Assembly: GCA_033549365.1 (NCBI GenBank)
Contig: JAWSUF010000009.1
Coordinates: 46,278-110,277 of the forward strand
DNA: 64,000 nucleotides
Direction of reading: 5' to 3'
Origin: Acidobacteriota bacterium
GTDB taxonomy: Bacteria; Acidobacteriota; Aminicenantia; Aminicenantales; Saccharicenantaceae
The notes beneath the pieces were generated by a model that saw nothing but the letters and a program-made list of their open reading frames with translations, had not been told where the DNA came from and did no database searches. Shown in pieces: positions 47,831 through 57,781 of this stretch. Numbering within the stretch: position 1 is the first letter of the stretch; every line of letters begins with the position of its first letter. Position numbers and translations under genes: made by a program.

Positions 47831-47869
47831 CAGCAGGGGCGCAAATCGAACTCCAGGCAAGAAGGGCAC

Positions 47870-48286
47870 TCAATCGCCGATGATCTTGACCAGGATGCGT
47901 TTGCGGCGCCGGCCGTCGAACTCGCCGTAGAAAATCTGCTCCCAGGTGCCGAGGTCCAGATCTCCGTCGGTGACGGCTACGACGACCTCGCGGCCCATGA
48001 TCGTCCGTTTGAGATGGGCGTCGGCGTTCGTCTCTCCGGTCAAATTGTGTTGCCACCGGGACGGATCGTGCGGCGCCAGCCCTTCGAGCCAGACGGCGAA
48101 GTCCTTGTGCAGACCCCCTTCATCGTCGTTGATGAAAACGCTGGCTGTGATGTGCATGGCGTTGACGAGGCAGAGACCTTCCCGGATTCCGCTGCGATGC
48201 ACAAGATCCCGGACTTTGTCCGTGATCCTCACAAAAGCCCGCTCCTCGTTCGTCCGTATCCAAATGTGTTCGGTCAGTGATTTCAT
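47870..48286 (-). CDS. YjbQ/UPF0047 family protein
   Basis: A 138-residue protein matching the YjbQ family along its full length: [36 protein letters not shown], then [26 protein letters not shown], then [25 protein letters not shown]. Members have weak thiamin-phosphate synthase activity, but their physiological role is not settled. The conserved His residues are present. The promoter implies a leaderless mRNA. It is divergent from feoAB. Confidence 0.93.
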   Translation of the reverse strand: MKSLTEHIWIRTNEERAFVRITDKVRDLVHRSGIREGLCLVNAMHITASVFINDDEGGLHKDFAVWLEGLAPHDPSRWQHNLTGETNADAHLKRTIMGREVVVAVTDGDLDLGTWEQIFYGEFDGRRRKRILVKIIGD

Positions 48287-48292
48287 AAAGTT

Positions 48293-48321
48293 ATTATAAG
48301 TTGCGGCCGGGGCGATGTCCA
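48293..48321 (-). promoter_or_regulatory. Promoter of the YjbQ gene (leaderless configuration)
   Basis: TGGACA (48321-48316), a 17-bp spacer and a perfect TATAAT (48298-48293), then exactly 6 nt to the ATG. The transcript is predicted to start at the A of ATG. Confidence 0.65.
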
Positions 48322-48341
48322 GAAACGGTCCGCCGCGGCAA

Positions 48342-48370
48342 TTGATTTTTTCCCCGTGCCCGGCTATGAT
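48342..48370 (+). promoter_or_regulatory. Promoter of feoAB
   Basis: TTGATT (48342-48347), a 17-bp spacer and TATGAT (48365-48370), about 54 bp before the feoA ATG, which has ACAAGGAGA. I see no clear Fur-box inverted repeat. Confidence 0.55.
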
Positions 48371-48423
48371 GGTTGACCGGAAAAGGCGTCCTCCCTGTGG
48401 GGACCCCGGTACAAGGAGAACCG

Positions 48424-48666
48424 ATGACTCTGATAGATGCCCCCAAGGGCAAAACTCTGAAAATCGTCAATATCGACGGCGGGGACGGCGTCCGCCGCAA
48501 ACTCATGGCGCTCGGCTTCCACAAGGATGATCTCGTCGAGCTGAATTCCCAGGCCATCCTGCGCGGTCCCGTCATCGTCAGGAATCTGACCTCGGACGCC
48601 CGTGTCGCTCTCGGCCGGGGAGTGGCTCAGAAGATCCTGGTGGCGATCGCCGATGAGCCGGCCTGA
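48424..48666 (+). CDS. feoA: Ferrous iron transport protein FeoA
   Basis: An 80-residue SH3-like protein that partners FeoB in Fe(II) uptake. [34 protein letters not shown] and [13 protein letters not shown] are typical FeoA sequences. The start chosen has ACAAGGAGA upstream; the frame is open 17 codons further. It overlaps feoB by 14 bp. Confidence 0.92.
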   Translation: MTLIDAPKGKTLKIVNIDGGDGVRRKLMALGFHKDDLVELNSQAILRGPVIVRNLTSDARVALGRGVAQKILVAIADEPA

Positions 48667-50584
48667 CATTCCCGTCGCTGTTTTTGTCGGCCAGCCGAAC
48701 TCCGGCAAAAGCACGCTTTTCAACGCTCTGGCCGGACATAAGGCGGAAACTTCCAATTTTCCCGGCACGACCTTTACGCACATGCACAGCAACGTCAATG
48801 ACGCCGGCCGCCTCCTGACCATTGTCGATCTTCCGGGGACCTATTCTCTCTGTCCGAGCGACCCTCATGAACAGGTCCCCTTGGTCCATCTTTTCACGGA
48901 AAAGCCCGATATCGTCGTCAACGTCATTGACGCCTCGATCCTGAGTCGAAGTCTTGAATTTACGCTTGAACTCGTCGAATTGGGCTATCCGCTTGTCGTC
49001 GCTCTGAATATGATCGATCTGGCCGAAAGCAAGGGTGTGACCATCGACCCCGCCGCGCTGGAAGCTCTTCTGGGCGTTCCGGTCATTCCGACCATCGCCA
49101 CTCACGGCCGCGGCGTCAAGCAGCTCCTGGATGCCGCTTTTGATGTCCTGGCCCGAGGCGCTAAGCCCGATCCGCGGTGCTGGTCGGGAGATGTCGAGGA
49201 CAAGGTCCGCGAACTCGAAAGCCTGATCCCTGAGGACTACCCGATTTTGGGCAACCGCCGTTTCACCGCCGTCAAGCTTTTGGAATCGGCTCATATGGCA
49301 TGTGACGAGCTGCTCGGCGAAATTGCGCCGGAGTTGAAAGGGAATGTCGAGAGAATCCGGCGGGAGATGGAGGCGCACCGCGGCGTTCCCGCCTATGAGA
49401 TCATCTCGGCCGAACGCCACCACTTGGCTCTCAAGTTTTTTGAACAGAGCAGCCGGGTCGAACGCGGCCGCCGATTGACCTGGGACAAAAAGATCGACGG
49501 CATCCTCATGCATCCGTTCTTCGGGTACGTCATCATGGCGGCCGTTTTCCTGGCATTTTTTCTGGTCATCTTCAAGATCGGGACGCCGCTTGAGGAACTG
49601 GTCCTGGGGCCTCTGGGTTCGTTAAGAGAGATCCTTAAACAGAATTTCGGCGGCGGACCCGTCTTCGTCGTCCTGGACGGACTGATCCAGGGCTTCGGCG
49701 GCGGCCTGGGCATCGTTCTTCCGTTTTTTATTCCCCTTCTTTTTCTCATGTCCCTTCTCGATGATCTCGGCTATCTATCCCGGGCCGGATTCCTTCTGGA
49801 CACATTCATGCACCGGCTGGGACTTCACGGCAAATCCGTCTCTCTCTTCCTCCTGGGTTTCGGGTGCAATGTCCCGGCCATCATGGCCACGCGCATCCTG
49901 GAGTCGAGACGGGATCGGATCCTGACGACGCTTCTCATTCCGTTCATCCCCTGTGCGGCCCGGACGACGATCATTCTCGCTCTGGTGGCCTACTACCTCG
50001 GCCCGTTCTGGGCTCTGGGTTTTTACGCGGTCAACCTAGTCATCGTGGCCGTTTTGGGATGGATTCTGAGCCGTTTTTTCAAGGGCGCCTCTCCGGGTCT
50101 GATCCTGGAGATTCCATCGCTGAAAATCCCCCGGCTTCGGAACATTTGGCGGAAAACCTGGCTCCAGCTGTACTCCTTCATCCGGTTTGCCTGGCCCATC
50201 CTGATCGGCGGCAGCATCGTCCTGAGCATCCTTCACGCCCTCGGAGCCGACCGGCATATCAATACGATTCTTTCGCCTCTCGTTTCCGGAGCACTCGGTC
50301 TTCCCGATGAGCTTGGTGTCACCCTGATCTTCGGTTTCCTCAGAAAGGAACTGTCCCTGATCATGATGCTCCAGGCCCTCGGAGTGGAATTCCAGGATGT
50401 CCTCACGGTCCTCAGCCGGGAACAGGTTCTCGTTTTCTCGGTCTTCATCAGTTTTTTCATTCCCTGTCTTTCCACCGTCGCCGTGATCTGGAAGGAAATC
50501 GGAAGACTCTACGCGCTCCTCTCCGCCGCCCTGAACATCACCGTCGCCCTTCTTCTCAGCCTTCTTGTCCGGCTCTTGATTTGA
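48653..50584 (+). CDS. feoB: Ferrous iron transporter FeoB
   Basis: A 643-residue Fe(II) transporter. The N-terminal G domain has G1 GQPNSGKST (usual GNPNxGKT/S, here Gln for Asn), G2 in FPGTTF, G3 DLPG and G4 NMID. The membrane part has two Gate regions (SLFLLGFGCNVPAIMATRIL with the Cys) and about eight helices. The length is shorter than E. coli FeoB but typical for many phyla. FeoC is not encoded. The gene overlaps feoA, so they are coupled. Confidence 0.96.
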   Translation: MSRPDIPVAVFVGQPNSGKSTLFNALAGHKAETSNFPGTTFTHMHSNVNDAGRLLTIVDLPGTYSLCPSDPHEQVPLVHLFTEKPDIVVNVIDASILSRSLEFTLELVELGYPLVVALNMIDLAESKGVTIDPAALEALLGVPVIPTIATHGRGVKQLLDAAFDVLARGAKPDPRCWSGDVEDKVRELESLIPEDYPILGNRRFTAVKLLESAHMACDELLGEIAPELKGNVERIRREMEAHRGVPAYEIISAERHHLALKFFEQSSRVERGRRLTWDKKIDGILMHPFFGYVIMAAVFLAFFLVIFKIGTPLEELVLGPLGSLREILKQNFGGGPVFVVLDGLIQGFGGGLGIVLPFFIPLLFLMSLLDDLGYLSRAGFLLDTFMHRLGLHGKSVSLFLLGFGCNVPAIMATRILESRRDRILTTLLIPFIPCAARTTIILALVAYYLGPFWALGFYAVNLVIVAVLGWILSRFFKGASPGLILEIPSLKIPRLRNIWRKTWLQLYSFIRFAWPILIGGSIVLSILHALGADRHINTILSPLVSGALGLPDELGVTLIFGFLRKELSLIMMLQALGVEFQDVLTVLSREQVLVFSVFISFFIPCLSTVAVIWKEIGRLYALLSAALNITVALLLSLLVRLLI

Positions 50585-50675
50585 TTTTGCTTGGCTGTAT
50601 CATAGTCAGGATATCGTAGGACATGAAAAAAAAACCCAACTTAAAGCATGCGTGAGATGCGGATGAAGCTCAACA

Positions 50676-50705
50676 TTGACAGGACGGCCGCGGCGAGGCT
50701 ATAGT
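50676..50705 (+). promoter_or_regulatory. Promoter of the NSS-family transporter
   Basis: Consensus TTGACA (50676-50681), an 18-bp spacer and TATAGT (50700-50705), 31 bp before the start. The gene therefore does not depend on read-through from feoAB. Confidence 0.65.
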
Positions 50706-50736
50706 TCGCCTGATCTTTCGACCGACGGAGAGCGAC

Positions 50737-52089
50737 ATGACGACGGAATCGCGCGGAACCTGGGGATCTCAAATGGGCTTCATTCTGGCCGCCGCCGGAT
50801 CGGCGGTGGGATTGGGCCACATCTGGCGCTTTCCCTATGTGACCGGAGAAAACGGAGGCGCCGCGTTTGTCCTTCTCTACATTGCGAGCGTCTTCATCAT
50901 CGGCGTCCCGATTCTGTTCGCCGAGCTGACGCTGGGCCGGCGCGCCCAACTCAATCCGGTCGGCGCGATCAAAAAAGTGGCTCCGCGAAGCAACTGGAAA
51001 TACCTCGGCTATCTCGGCGTCTCATGCGGACTTTTCATCCTCTCCTACTACGCACTCATCGCGGGCTGGACGTTCGGTTATATCTTCAAAACGCTTCTGG
51101 GCAATACGGTCAGCTTCCAGCAGTTCGCAGGCAACGCGCCTCTGAACGCGCTGCTCTACCTGGCTTTCATTCTCATGACGATCGGAGTGGTCTACGGGGG
51201 CGTGCAGGGCGGCATCGAGCGTTGGTCGAAGATTCTCATGCCGATTCTGCCGATCATTCTCCTGTTCATCATCATCTATTCGCTGACGCTTCCCGGATCC
51301 ATGGCCGGCCTGCGCTTTTATCTGCGTCCTGATTTCGCCGGTGTCACCGGAAACACCGTTCTCATCGCCCTGGGCCAGGCCTTTTTCGCCAACAGCCTCG
51401 GCATGGGGGCCATGGTCACTTACGGAAGCTATCTCGACAAGAAGCAGAATATCATCAGCTCGGGAATCGGCGTCGTGTCCTTCGGCATCCTGATTTCCTT
51501 TCTGGCCGGGCTGGCCATCTTTCCGGCCGTCTTCGCCATGGGAAAAAGTCCTGCGGCCGGTCCCGAACTCGTCTTCGTCGTGCTGCCTGAGATCTTCCGG
51601 ATGATGCCCGGCGGCATCCTGGTCGGGACGCTGTTTTTTATTCTGCTTTCCATCGCCGCCCTGACCTCGACGATTTCGCTCCTCGAGGTGCCTGTGGCGT
51701 TCCTGATCGACGAGAAAAACATGCGCCGCAAGGTCGCCACGTGGCTTGTCGGCGGGACCACCGTTCTGTTCGGCATCCCCTCGGCCCTCTCCTTCGGCGC
51801 CTCGGACTTCTTCACGAGCCTGCCGATTTTCGGAGGCATCTCCTTTTTCGGCATGATGGACTACATTTTCGGCAATATCGCCCTCCCGCTTGGCGGGGTG
51901 ATGTTCGCTTTTCTGGTGGGTTGGCGCTGGGGTATCCCCGAGGCGGTCAAGGAGATCTGCCTGGGCAACGAGAAATTTCTCGGCATTCAGTCCAAGGTCT
52001 GGGCCGTGCTGCTGAAATACTTCTGTCCCGTTGTCATCCTTCTCGTTTTGCTCCGTTCGTCCGGACTTCTCGGTCTTCTGGGTCTGTAA
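50737..52089 (+). CDS. Sodium:neurotransmitter symporter (NSS) family transporter
   Basis: A 450-residue Na+-coupled transporter for amino acids or related amines. The first helix has the signature GFILAAAGSAVGLGHIWRFPYVTGENGG that binds substrate and two Na+ ions. About eleven helices follow, fewer than in eukaryotic members and normal for bacterial ones. Conserved segments include SYYALIAGWTFGYIF and TYGSYLDKKQNI. It has its own promoter. The substrate is not predictable. Confidence 0.94.
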   Translation: MTTESRGTWGSQMGFILAAAGSAVGLGHIWRFPYVTGENGGAAFVLLYIASVFIIGVPILFAELTLGRRAQLNPVGAIKKVAPRSNWKYLGYLGVSCGLFILSYYALIAGWTFGYIFKTLLGNTVSFQQFAGNAPLNALLYLAFILMTIGVVYGGVQGGIERWSKILMPILPIILLFIIIYSLTLPGSMAGLRFYLRPDFAGVTGNTVLIALGQAFFANSLGMGAMVTYGSYLDKKQNIISSGIGVVSFGILISFLAGLAIFPAVFAMGKSPAAGPELVFVVLPEIFRMMPGGILVGTLFFILLSIAALTSTISLLEVPVAFLIDEKNMRRKVATWLVGGTTVLFGIPSALSFGASDFFTSLPIFGGISFFGMMDYIFGNIALPLGGVMFAFLVGWRWGIPEAVKEICLGNEKFLGIQSKVWAVLLKYFCPVVILLVLLRSSGLLGLLGL

Positions 52090-52143
52090 GTCGGGTCAGG
52101 CGGCGATGCTCCCGGGGAAGAGTTCCACGATGCTGCGCAAGGC

Positions 52144-52172
52144 TTGACTTCACCGGGGCTCCCGCTTACGAT
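52144..52172 (+). promoter_or_regulatory. Promoter of the alpha-2-macroglobulin gene
   Basis: TTGACT (52144-52149), a 17-bp spacer and TACGAT (52167-52172). The GAGGGAGG ribosome-binding site follows directly before the ATG at 52196. Confidence 0.6.
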
Positions 52173-52195
52173 GGCGGGGTGAGGGAGGCGCATCC

Positions 52196-55100
52196 ATGAG
52201 AAAGAACATCATCGCCGGTCTTCTGATTATCGCATCGGTTTTCGCCGTCGAGGGCTGCAAGCCGAAAGAGAAAAGAGAACCCGACTCCCGGGCCCAGGAA
52301 TGGTACCGCTATATCAGCGCCTATACATCGGGAACGGTGTCCCGCAAGGCCGAAATCCGGATCCTTTTCGTAAGTCCCGCAGGCGAGACCGGGCCGGCGG
52401 CCGCCAATCTCTTCGAGTTCAAGCCCTCTCTGAAGGGAACGGCGGAGTGGAGAAGTCCCCGTGAATTGGTGTTTCGACCCTCCGAGGACCTCAAGCCGGG
52501 AACGGCCTACAAGGCCGTCCTGCAGACCGGCCGCATCCTCGATTTGCCTCGAAGTTTCGCCCGGTTCGAGTTCGGCTTCGATGTCATCCGTCCGGAGATG
52601 GAAATTCAGATCCAGGGTCTTTTTGTCGAAGATCCGGCCCGTCCCCTCGTTCAGGTCATCCGGGGCCGGCTCAACACTTCAGACGCCGAAGACCCCGCCC
52701 TCGTGCAAAAAGTCCTGGAAGCTCTCCAGGATGGAAAACTTCTGAACATCGAGTGGAGTCATACGGAAGACCGCCGCAGCCATTATTTCACCATCAAGGA
52801 TGTCGAACGGCGCGAACAGGCCTCGGCCGTTCTTCTCGCCTGGAACGGCGCTCCCCTCAGGATCGATGAGCGCGGATCCCGGACGGTCGATATTCCCGCC
52901 CAGGGAATGTTCGAATGGGTGAGCGTGGAACCCGTTCTCGACGAGGCTCGGCATGTTTTGCTGAGGTTTTCCGACGTCCTGGCCCGGAACCAGGACCTCC
53001 AGGGACTCATCCGCATCGGCGACTTTCCCCTTACGTTCGAGATCGACGGAAACGTCATCCGTGTCTATTCCAGCCGCGAGTTCATGGGCGGTCTCACGGT
53101 CGAGGTTTCGCCCGGCATCCGAAACTATCTCAACCGCCGCCTGCCCCAGGGAGACAGCCGCCCGGTTGTTTTCGAGTCCATCCACCCTCAGGTGCGTTTC
53201 GTCGGCAAGGGCGCGATCCTGCCCCAGAAGGACCGCTTGACCGTTCCCATCGAAGCCGTCAACCTGAAGTCCGTTCAGGTCGCGGCGTTCCAGATCTATG
53301 TCAACAACATGGCTCAGTTCTTCCAGGTCAACCCTCTCCAGGGTTCGGAAGAAATGACACGGGTCGGCCGTTATCTCTGGCGGAAAACCATCCCTCTGTC
53401 CGACGATCCGGCCGTGACCGGCCGCTGGTCGCGCTATGATCTGGACGTGACCTCGCTGTTCAAGGAGAATCCCGGCAGCCTCTTCCGCATTGTTCTGACT
53501 TTCAACCGCGGGAATTCGACTTATCCGTGTCCGCCGAGCGATAAGCCCGTCGTCGCCGAGCCCCCGCTGGTCAATCAGGACAGCCCCGATTATACCGGCT
53601 ATTCGAGTTGGGACTATTTCGAGGGCGCCTACGGCTATGGATACGACGGCTGGCAGAACCGCAACAATCCCTGCGAAGATGCCTATTACAACCCCAACTT
53701 CAACTCCAATGCCCGGGTCTCCCGCAATTTCATCGCCTCGAACATCGGTCTTGCCGCCAAGCTCGAGGAGAACGGCACGCTTCATGTCGTGACGACCGAT
53801 ATCCTTTCGGGGCGGCCTCTGACCGACGCCCGGGTTCGGGCCTACAACTTCCAGAACCAGCTCGTCGGCGAATCCGCGAGCGACGGCAACGGCTTCGCCG
53901 TTCTCAAGCTTGCCGACCGGGCTTTTTTCGTGTCCGCTCAATCGGGGAACGATACCGGCTACCTGAGGATTAACAACGACTCCGCCCTGCCCATGAGTCA
54001 CTTCGATGTCGGCGGCGAGACCGTCGTGAAGGGCGTCAAGGGCGCGATTTATGGAGAACGGGGCGTCTGGCGGCCGGGCGATACCCTGTTTCTGACATTT
54101 GTGCTTTTCGACCGCGACCGCACGCTTCCGGCCGGCCATCCCGTGGTCATGGAGATCTATTCCCCGTTGGGACAACTTGTCCGGACCCTGAAACCGGCGA
54201 AATCGGTGGAACCGTTCCATGCCTTCCGTTTTGCCACGGATGAGGCCGTGCCCACAGGCAATTGGCGGGCCCGGGTTCTTGTCGGAGGATTGACCTTCAA
54301 CAAAACCCTCAAAATCGAAACCGTCGTGCCCAATCGGCTCAAGGTCGATTTTCAGACAGGCCGGGACATCCTGACGCGCCGCCACATGCCGTTCACGGCA
54401 ACGGTTATCGGCCAATGGCTTCACGGCGCTCCGGCCGCGAACCTGGCCTTCGACGTGACCGTCGGGCTGTCACCGCGTGCGACCCGTTTCGACAAGTTTG
54501 CCGACTACGCCTTCGACGACCCCGCGAGGGAATTCAGCGGGGGAGACGTAACGACGGGGAGGGGAAGTCTCGACGCCCAGGGCCAAGGGACGGTCAGCCT
54601 GGACTTCAGGCCGGAACAACCCAGCCCAGGCCTGCTCGAAGCCTCCTTCACAACGCGCATCTTTGAGGAAAGCGGCGACTTCAGCATCGATACGGTTTCG
54701 TATCCCTACTATCCCTATGATGTCTATGTCGGTCTCAAAACCCCCAAAGGCGACGAAGCCCGGGGCATGCTCCTGACCGATCAGGACCATGTCGTCGACA
54801 TCGTGACGGTGGATCCCTCCGGCCGGCCCGTGTCCGGTCCGAAACTTCACGTTTCCCTCTACAAGATCGAATGGCGATGGTGGTGGGATAGAAGCGGTGA
54901 ATCCCTGGCGCACTATGCTTCGAGCACCCGGGTTCAACCCCTGCTCAAAGGGGAGGTCACGACCCGCGACGGTGTGGGGCGGTGGACGTTCCAGATCAAA
55001 TACCCCGAGTGGGGACGCTACCTCATCCGGGTCGAGGATCCCGAGGGCGGCCACGCCGCGGGAAAAATCGTCTATATCGACTGGCCGGGTTGGGCCGGCC

Positions 55101-57721
55101 GGGCCCGCGACGAATCCGACGCGGCCGCCGCGCGGCTCACCTTCACCGCCGACAAGGCCCGCTATCAGGTCGGCGAAAAAGCCGTCATCTTTCTGCCCGA
55201 GGCGGTCCAGGGGCGCGCCCTGGTGTCCATCGAGAACGGCTCCTCAGTTCTCCAGAAAATGTGGGTTTCGACCCGGAAAGGGGAAAACCGGTTCGAAATT
55301 TCTTTGACCCGGGACATGACGCCCAATGTTTATGTTCACGTCACACTCATCCAGCCGCACCGGGATCGGGTCTCGGATGCGCCCATCCGCCTTTACGGGG
55401 TCATTCCGATCATGGTCGACGACCCCGCAACACGTCTCGAACCCATCCTCCAGGCGGCCGATGAATTCCGCCCTCTGGAAAAAATCAAAATCCAGGTGCG
55501 GGAGAAAAACGCCCGTCCGGCCGTCTATACCCTGGCTGTTGTCGACGAAGGTCTCCTGGGCTTGACGCGTTTCCAGACTCCCGATCTCCGGAGCGAATTC
55601 TTCAGACGAGAAGCCTTGGGCGTCAAAACGTGGGATCTTTTTGACGAAGTCGTCGGTGCCTACGGCGCCGAGCTGGCCCGCATCCTGGCCCTGGGAGGCG
55701 ATGAAAGCGGCGAGGAAGGGGAAGAGGCCCGCAAACCGAGGCGTTTTCCTCCGGTCGTCCTGTTCGAAGGTCCTTTTGAACTCAAGGCTCGAGAAACCGC
55801 GACCCACGAGCTCGAGATGCCGCAGTATTTCGGCGCCGTTCGGGTCATGGTCGTGGCCGGGCGTGACGGCGCTTTCGGGTCCGATTCGAAATCCGTGCCC
55901 GTCCGGCGTGATTTGATGGCCCTGCCCACGCTGCCCCGCGTTGTCCGGCCCGGCGAAAAAATCGAAATGCCCATTGCGGTTTTCGTGACCAATCCCTCCC
56001 TCAAGAATGTCACGGTCGGGCTGGAAACGAACGCCATGTTCCAAATCGAGGGCGAAAGCACCAAGAACGTGTTTTTCGCGGCTCCCGGCGATCAGATCGC
56101 CTCGTTCACCCTCCGGGCGGCGGATGCGGTCGGGTCGGGCGAAGTGCGGTTCCGTGTCCGCAGCGGTTCCGAAAGGATTGAAGACGTTGTCGCCATTCCC
56201 GTTTTGGGATCCAACCCGCTTGTCACACAGACGACGCCCCTTGAGGTCCGGCCCGGCGAAACGCTCAAACATGAGGTCGCGCCGTTCGGGCTGGCTAACA
56301 CCAATACGGTGACCGTCGAGGCCTCCTCCGTTCCTCCGCTCAACCTGGAAAAGAGAATGGACGACCTCATTCAGTTTCCGCACGGCTGTCTCGAACAGAC
56401 CCTGTCGACCGTTCTTCCGCAACTCTATCTCAAGGGACTCCTGAGGCTCGATCCGGAACGTCAAAAAGCCATCGAAGACAATGTCAAGGCGGCCATCGAT
56501 AAAATGGGGCGTTTCCAGATGCCCAACGGAGCGTTTTCCTATTGGCCGGGCGACCGCGAAGGCCATGATTGGACGACGGCCTATGCCGGGTTCTTCCTGC
56601 TCGAAGCCGCCCGCCTCGGCTATCACGTTCCGACCGCCATGCTCGATAAGTGGAAGGCCAACCAGAGAATGCTCTCCAACGCCTGGACAGCCGGACCGGC
56701 CGCCCAACAGCTGATTCAGGCGTTTCGTTTGTACGGCCTGGCTTCGGCTCGCACCCCCGACCTGGGAGCCATGAACAGACTCAGGGAAACGGCCAATCTG
56801 GACGGGACGGCCGCGGTCACCCTGGCTGCGGCGTTTCACCTGACCGGACAGCCCGATGCCGCCGCCGATCTGGGCAAAAGGGCCGACCTGAAGGTTGCGC
56901 CGTACAGGGACGACTCCGTAACCTTCGGATCGGAGTTTCGGGATACCGCCCTCATGATCCGCGGACTGGTGCAGATCGGCCGTTCGGACAGGGCCAAATC
57001 CCTGCTCGATGACGTGTCCCGCGTTCTGGGTTCCGACCGTTGGCTGTCCACCCAGGAGGCCGCGTTCGGCCTCATGGCCGTTTCGTCCTATTACGGCAGC
57101 GCCGACATCAAGCCTTTCCGTTTCCGTCTCGGCTGGGACAAGGAAGCCCTCAGGGAAATCGACTCGGCCGTGCCGTTCTATCAGCAGGTGTTCGCCGATT
57201 TTCCGGCGGCGGGACGCAGTCTCGCGGTTGAAAATCCCGGAGATTCGCCGCTCTACGTGAACATCTATCGCCGGGGCATGCCTCCGGCCGGTCTCGAAAA
57301 GGAGTCTTCAAACGGGTTGGCGCTTACAGTCCGGTACCTTGACATGAGACGGACACCCATCCCGATCGACCGGCTGTCTCAGGGACTGGATCTTCTGGTC
57401 GATATCCGGGTGAAAAACCTGACCTCGCGGAAACTCAACAACCTTGTGCTTTCTCATCTTGTCGCCGCCGGCTGCCAGATCAAGAATCCGCGGTTCGCCC
57501 TGGATGACGAATCGGCCGCACCCGTCGATTACCAGGATTTCCGCGATGACCGCGTCTACACCTATTTCGACTTGGAGCCGGGAGCTGAGAAGACGTTCCG
57601 GGTGGTCCTCAACGCTTCGTACCGCGGCCGTTACTATCAGCCGGGCCTGGCCGTCGAGGCCATGTATGAAGCGGCCGTTCATGCCAACACCCGGGGGCAG
57701 TGGATCGAGATCGTGCGCTGA
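52196..57721 (+). CDS. Alpha-2-macroglobulin family lipoprotein with thioester
   Basis: An 1841-residue envelope protein that traps proteases. The lipobox is AVEGC (Cys21). The body is a chain of macroglobulin-like beta domains, including YGERGVWRPGDTLFLTFVLFDRD, a hallmark of the bacterial family, and EKIKIQVREKNARPAVYTLAVVDEGLLGL. The thioester motif GCLEQ (Cys1398, Gln1401) is intact, in the context FPHGCLEQTLS, so covalent trapping is expected. Length is typical for the long bacterial form. It lies 60 bp upstream of pbpC, the classical partner, but a predicted terminator separates them. Confidence 0.95.
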   Translation: MRKNIIAGLLIIASVFAVEGCKPKEKREPDSRAQEWYRYISAYTSGTVSRKAEIRILFVSPAGETGPAAANLFEFKPSLKGTAEWRSPRELVFRPSEDLKPGTAYKAVLQTGRILDLPRSFARFEFGFDVIRPEMEIQIQGLFVEDPARPLVQVIRGRLNTSDAEDPALVQKVLEALQDGKLLNIEWSHTEDRRSHYFTIKDVERREQASAVLLAWNGAPLRIDERGSRTVDIPAQGMFEWVSVEPVLDEARHVLLRFSDVLARNQDLQGLIRIGDFPLTFEIDGNVIRVYSSREFMGGLTVEVSPGIRNYLNRRLPQGDSRPVVFESIHPQVRFVGKGAILPQKDRLTVPIEAVNLKSVQVAAFQIYVNNMAQFFQVNPLQGSEEMTRVGRYLWRKTIPLSDDPAVTGRWSRYDLDVTSLFKENPGSLFRIVLTFNRGNSTYPCPPSDKPVVAEPPLVNQDSPDYTGYSSWDYFEGAYGYGYDGWQNRNNPCEDAYYNPNFNSNARVSRNFIASNIGLAAKLEENGTLHVVTTDILSGRPLTDARVRAYNFQNQLVGESASDGNGFAVLKLADRAFFVSAQSGNDTGYLRINNDSALPMSHFDVGGETVVKGVKGAIYGERGVWRPGDTLFLTFVLFDRDRTLPAGHPVVMEIYSPLGQLVRTLKPAKSVEPFHAFRFATDEAVPTGNWRARVLVGGLTFNKTLKIETVVPNRLKVDFQTGRDILTRRHMPFTATVIGQWLHGAPAANLAFDVTVGLSPRATRFDKFADYAFDDPAREFSGGDVTTGRGSLDAQGQGTVSLDFRPEQPSPGLLEASFTTRIFEESGDFSIDTVSYPYYPYDVYVGLKTPKGDEARGMLLTDQDHVVDIVTVDPSGRPVSGPKLHVSLYKIEWRWWWDRSGESLAHYASSTRVQPLLKGEVTTRDGVGRWTFQIKYPEWGRYLIRVEDPEGGHAAGKIVYIDWPGWAGRARDESDAAAARLTFTADKARYQVGEKAVIFLPEAVQGRALVSIENGSSVLQKMWVSTRKGENRFEISLTRDMTPNVYVHVTLIQPHRDRVSDAPIRLYGVIPIMVDDPATRLEPILQAADEFRPLEKIKIQVREKNARPAVYTLAVVDEGLLGLTRFQTPDLRSEFFRREALGVKTWDLFDEVVGAYGAELARILALGGDESGEEGEEARKPRRFPPVVLFEGPFELKARETATHELEMPQYFGAVRVMVVAGRDGAFGSDSKSVPVRRDLMALPTLPRVVRPGEKIEMPIAVFVTNPSLKNVTVGLETNAMFQIEGESTKNVFFAAPGDQIASFTLRAADAVGSGEVRFRVRSGSERIEDVVAIPVLGSNPLVTQTTPLEVRPGETLKHEVAPFGLANTNTVTVEASSVPPLNLEKRMDDLIQFPHGCLEQTLSTVLPQLYLKGLLRLDPERQKAIEDNVKAAIDKMGRFQMPNGAFSYWPGDREGHDWTTAYAGFFLLEAARLGYHVPTAMLDKWKANQRMLSNAWTAGPAAQQLIQAFRLYGLASARTPDLGAMNRLRETANLDGTAAVTLAAAFHLTGQPDAAADLGKRADLKVAPYRDDSVTFGSEFRDTALMIRGLVQIGRSDRAKSLLDDVSRVLGSDRWLSTQEAAFGLMAVSSYYGSADIKPFRFRLGWDKEALREIDSAVPFYQQVFADFPAAGRSLAVENPGDSPLYVNIYRRGMPPAGLEKESSNGLALTVRYLDMRRTPIPIDRLSQGLDLLVDIRVKNLTSRKLNNLVLSHLVAAGCQIKNPRFALDDESAAPVDYQDFRDDRVYTYFDLEPGAEKTFRVVLNASYRGRYYQPGLAVEAMYEAAVHANTRGQWIEIVR

Positions 57722-57731
57722 AAAAGCTTAG

Positions 57732-57768
57732 AACGCTCGTTTTCATGGGAAAAATAGCGTTTATTTTT
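57732..57768 (+). terminator. Rho-independent terminator between the macroglobulin gene and pbpC
   Basis: AACGCT pairs with AGCGTT and an inner TTTTC with GAAAA around the tetraloop ATGG, followed by TATTTTT. The unpaired CG/AT makes a small internal loop. It lies between the macroglobulin stop and the pbpC start. Confidence 0.65.
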
Positions 57769-57781
57769 ACATATCAATAGG

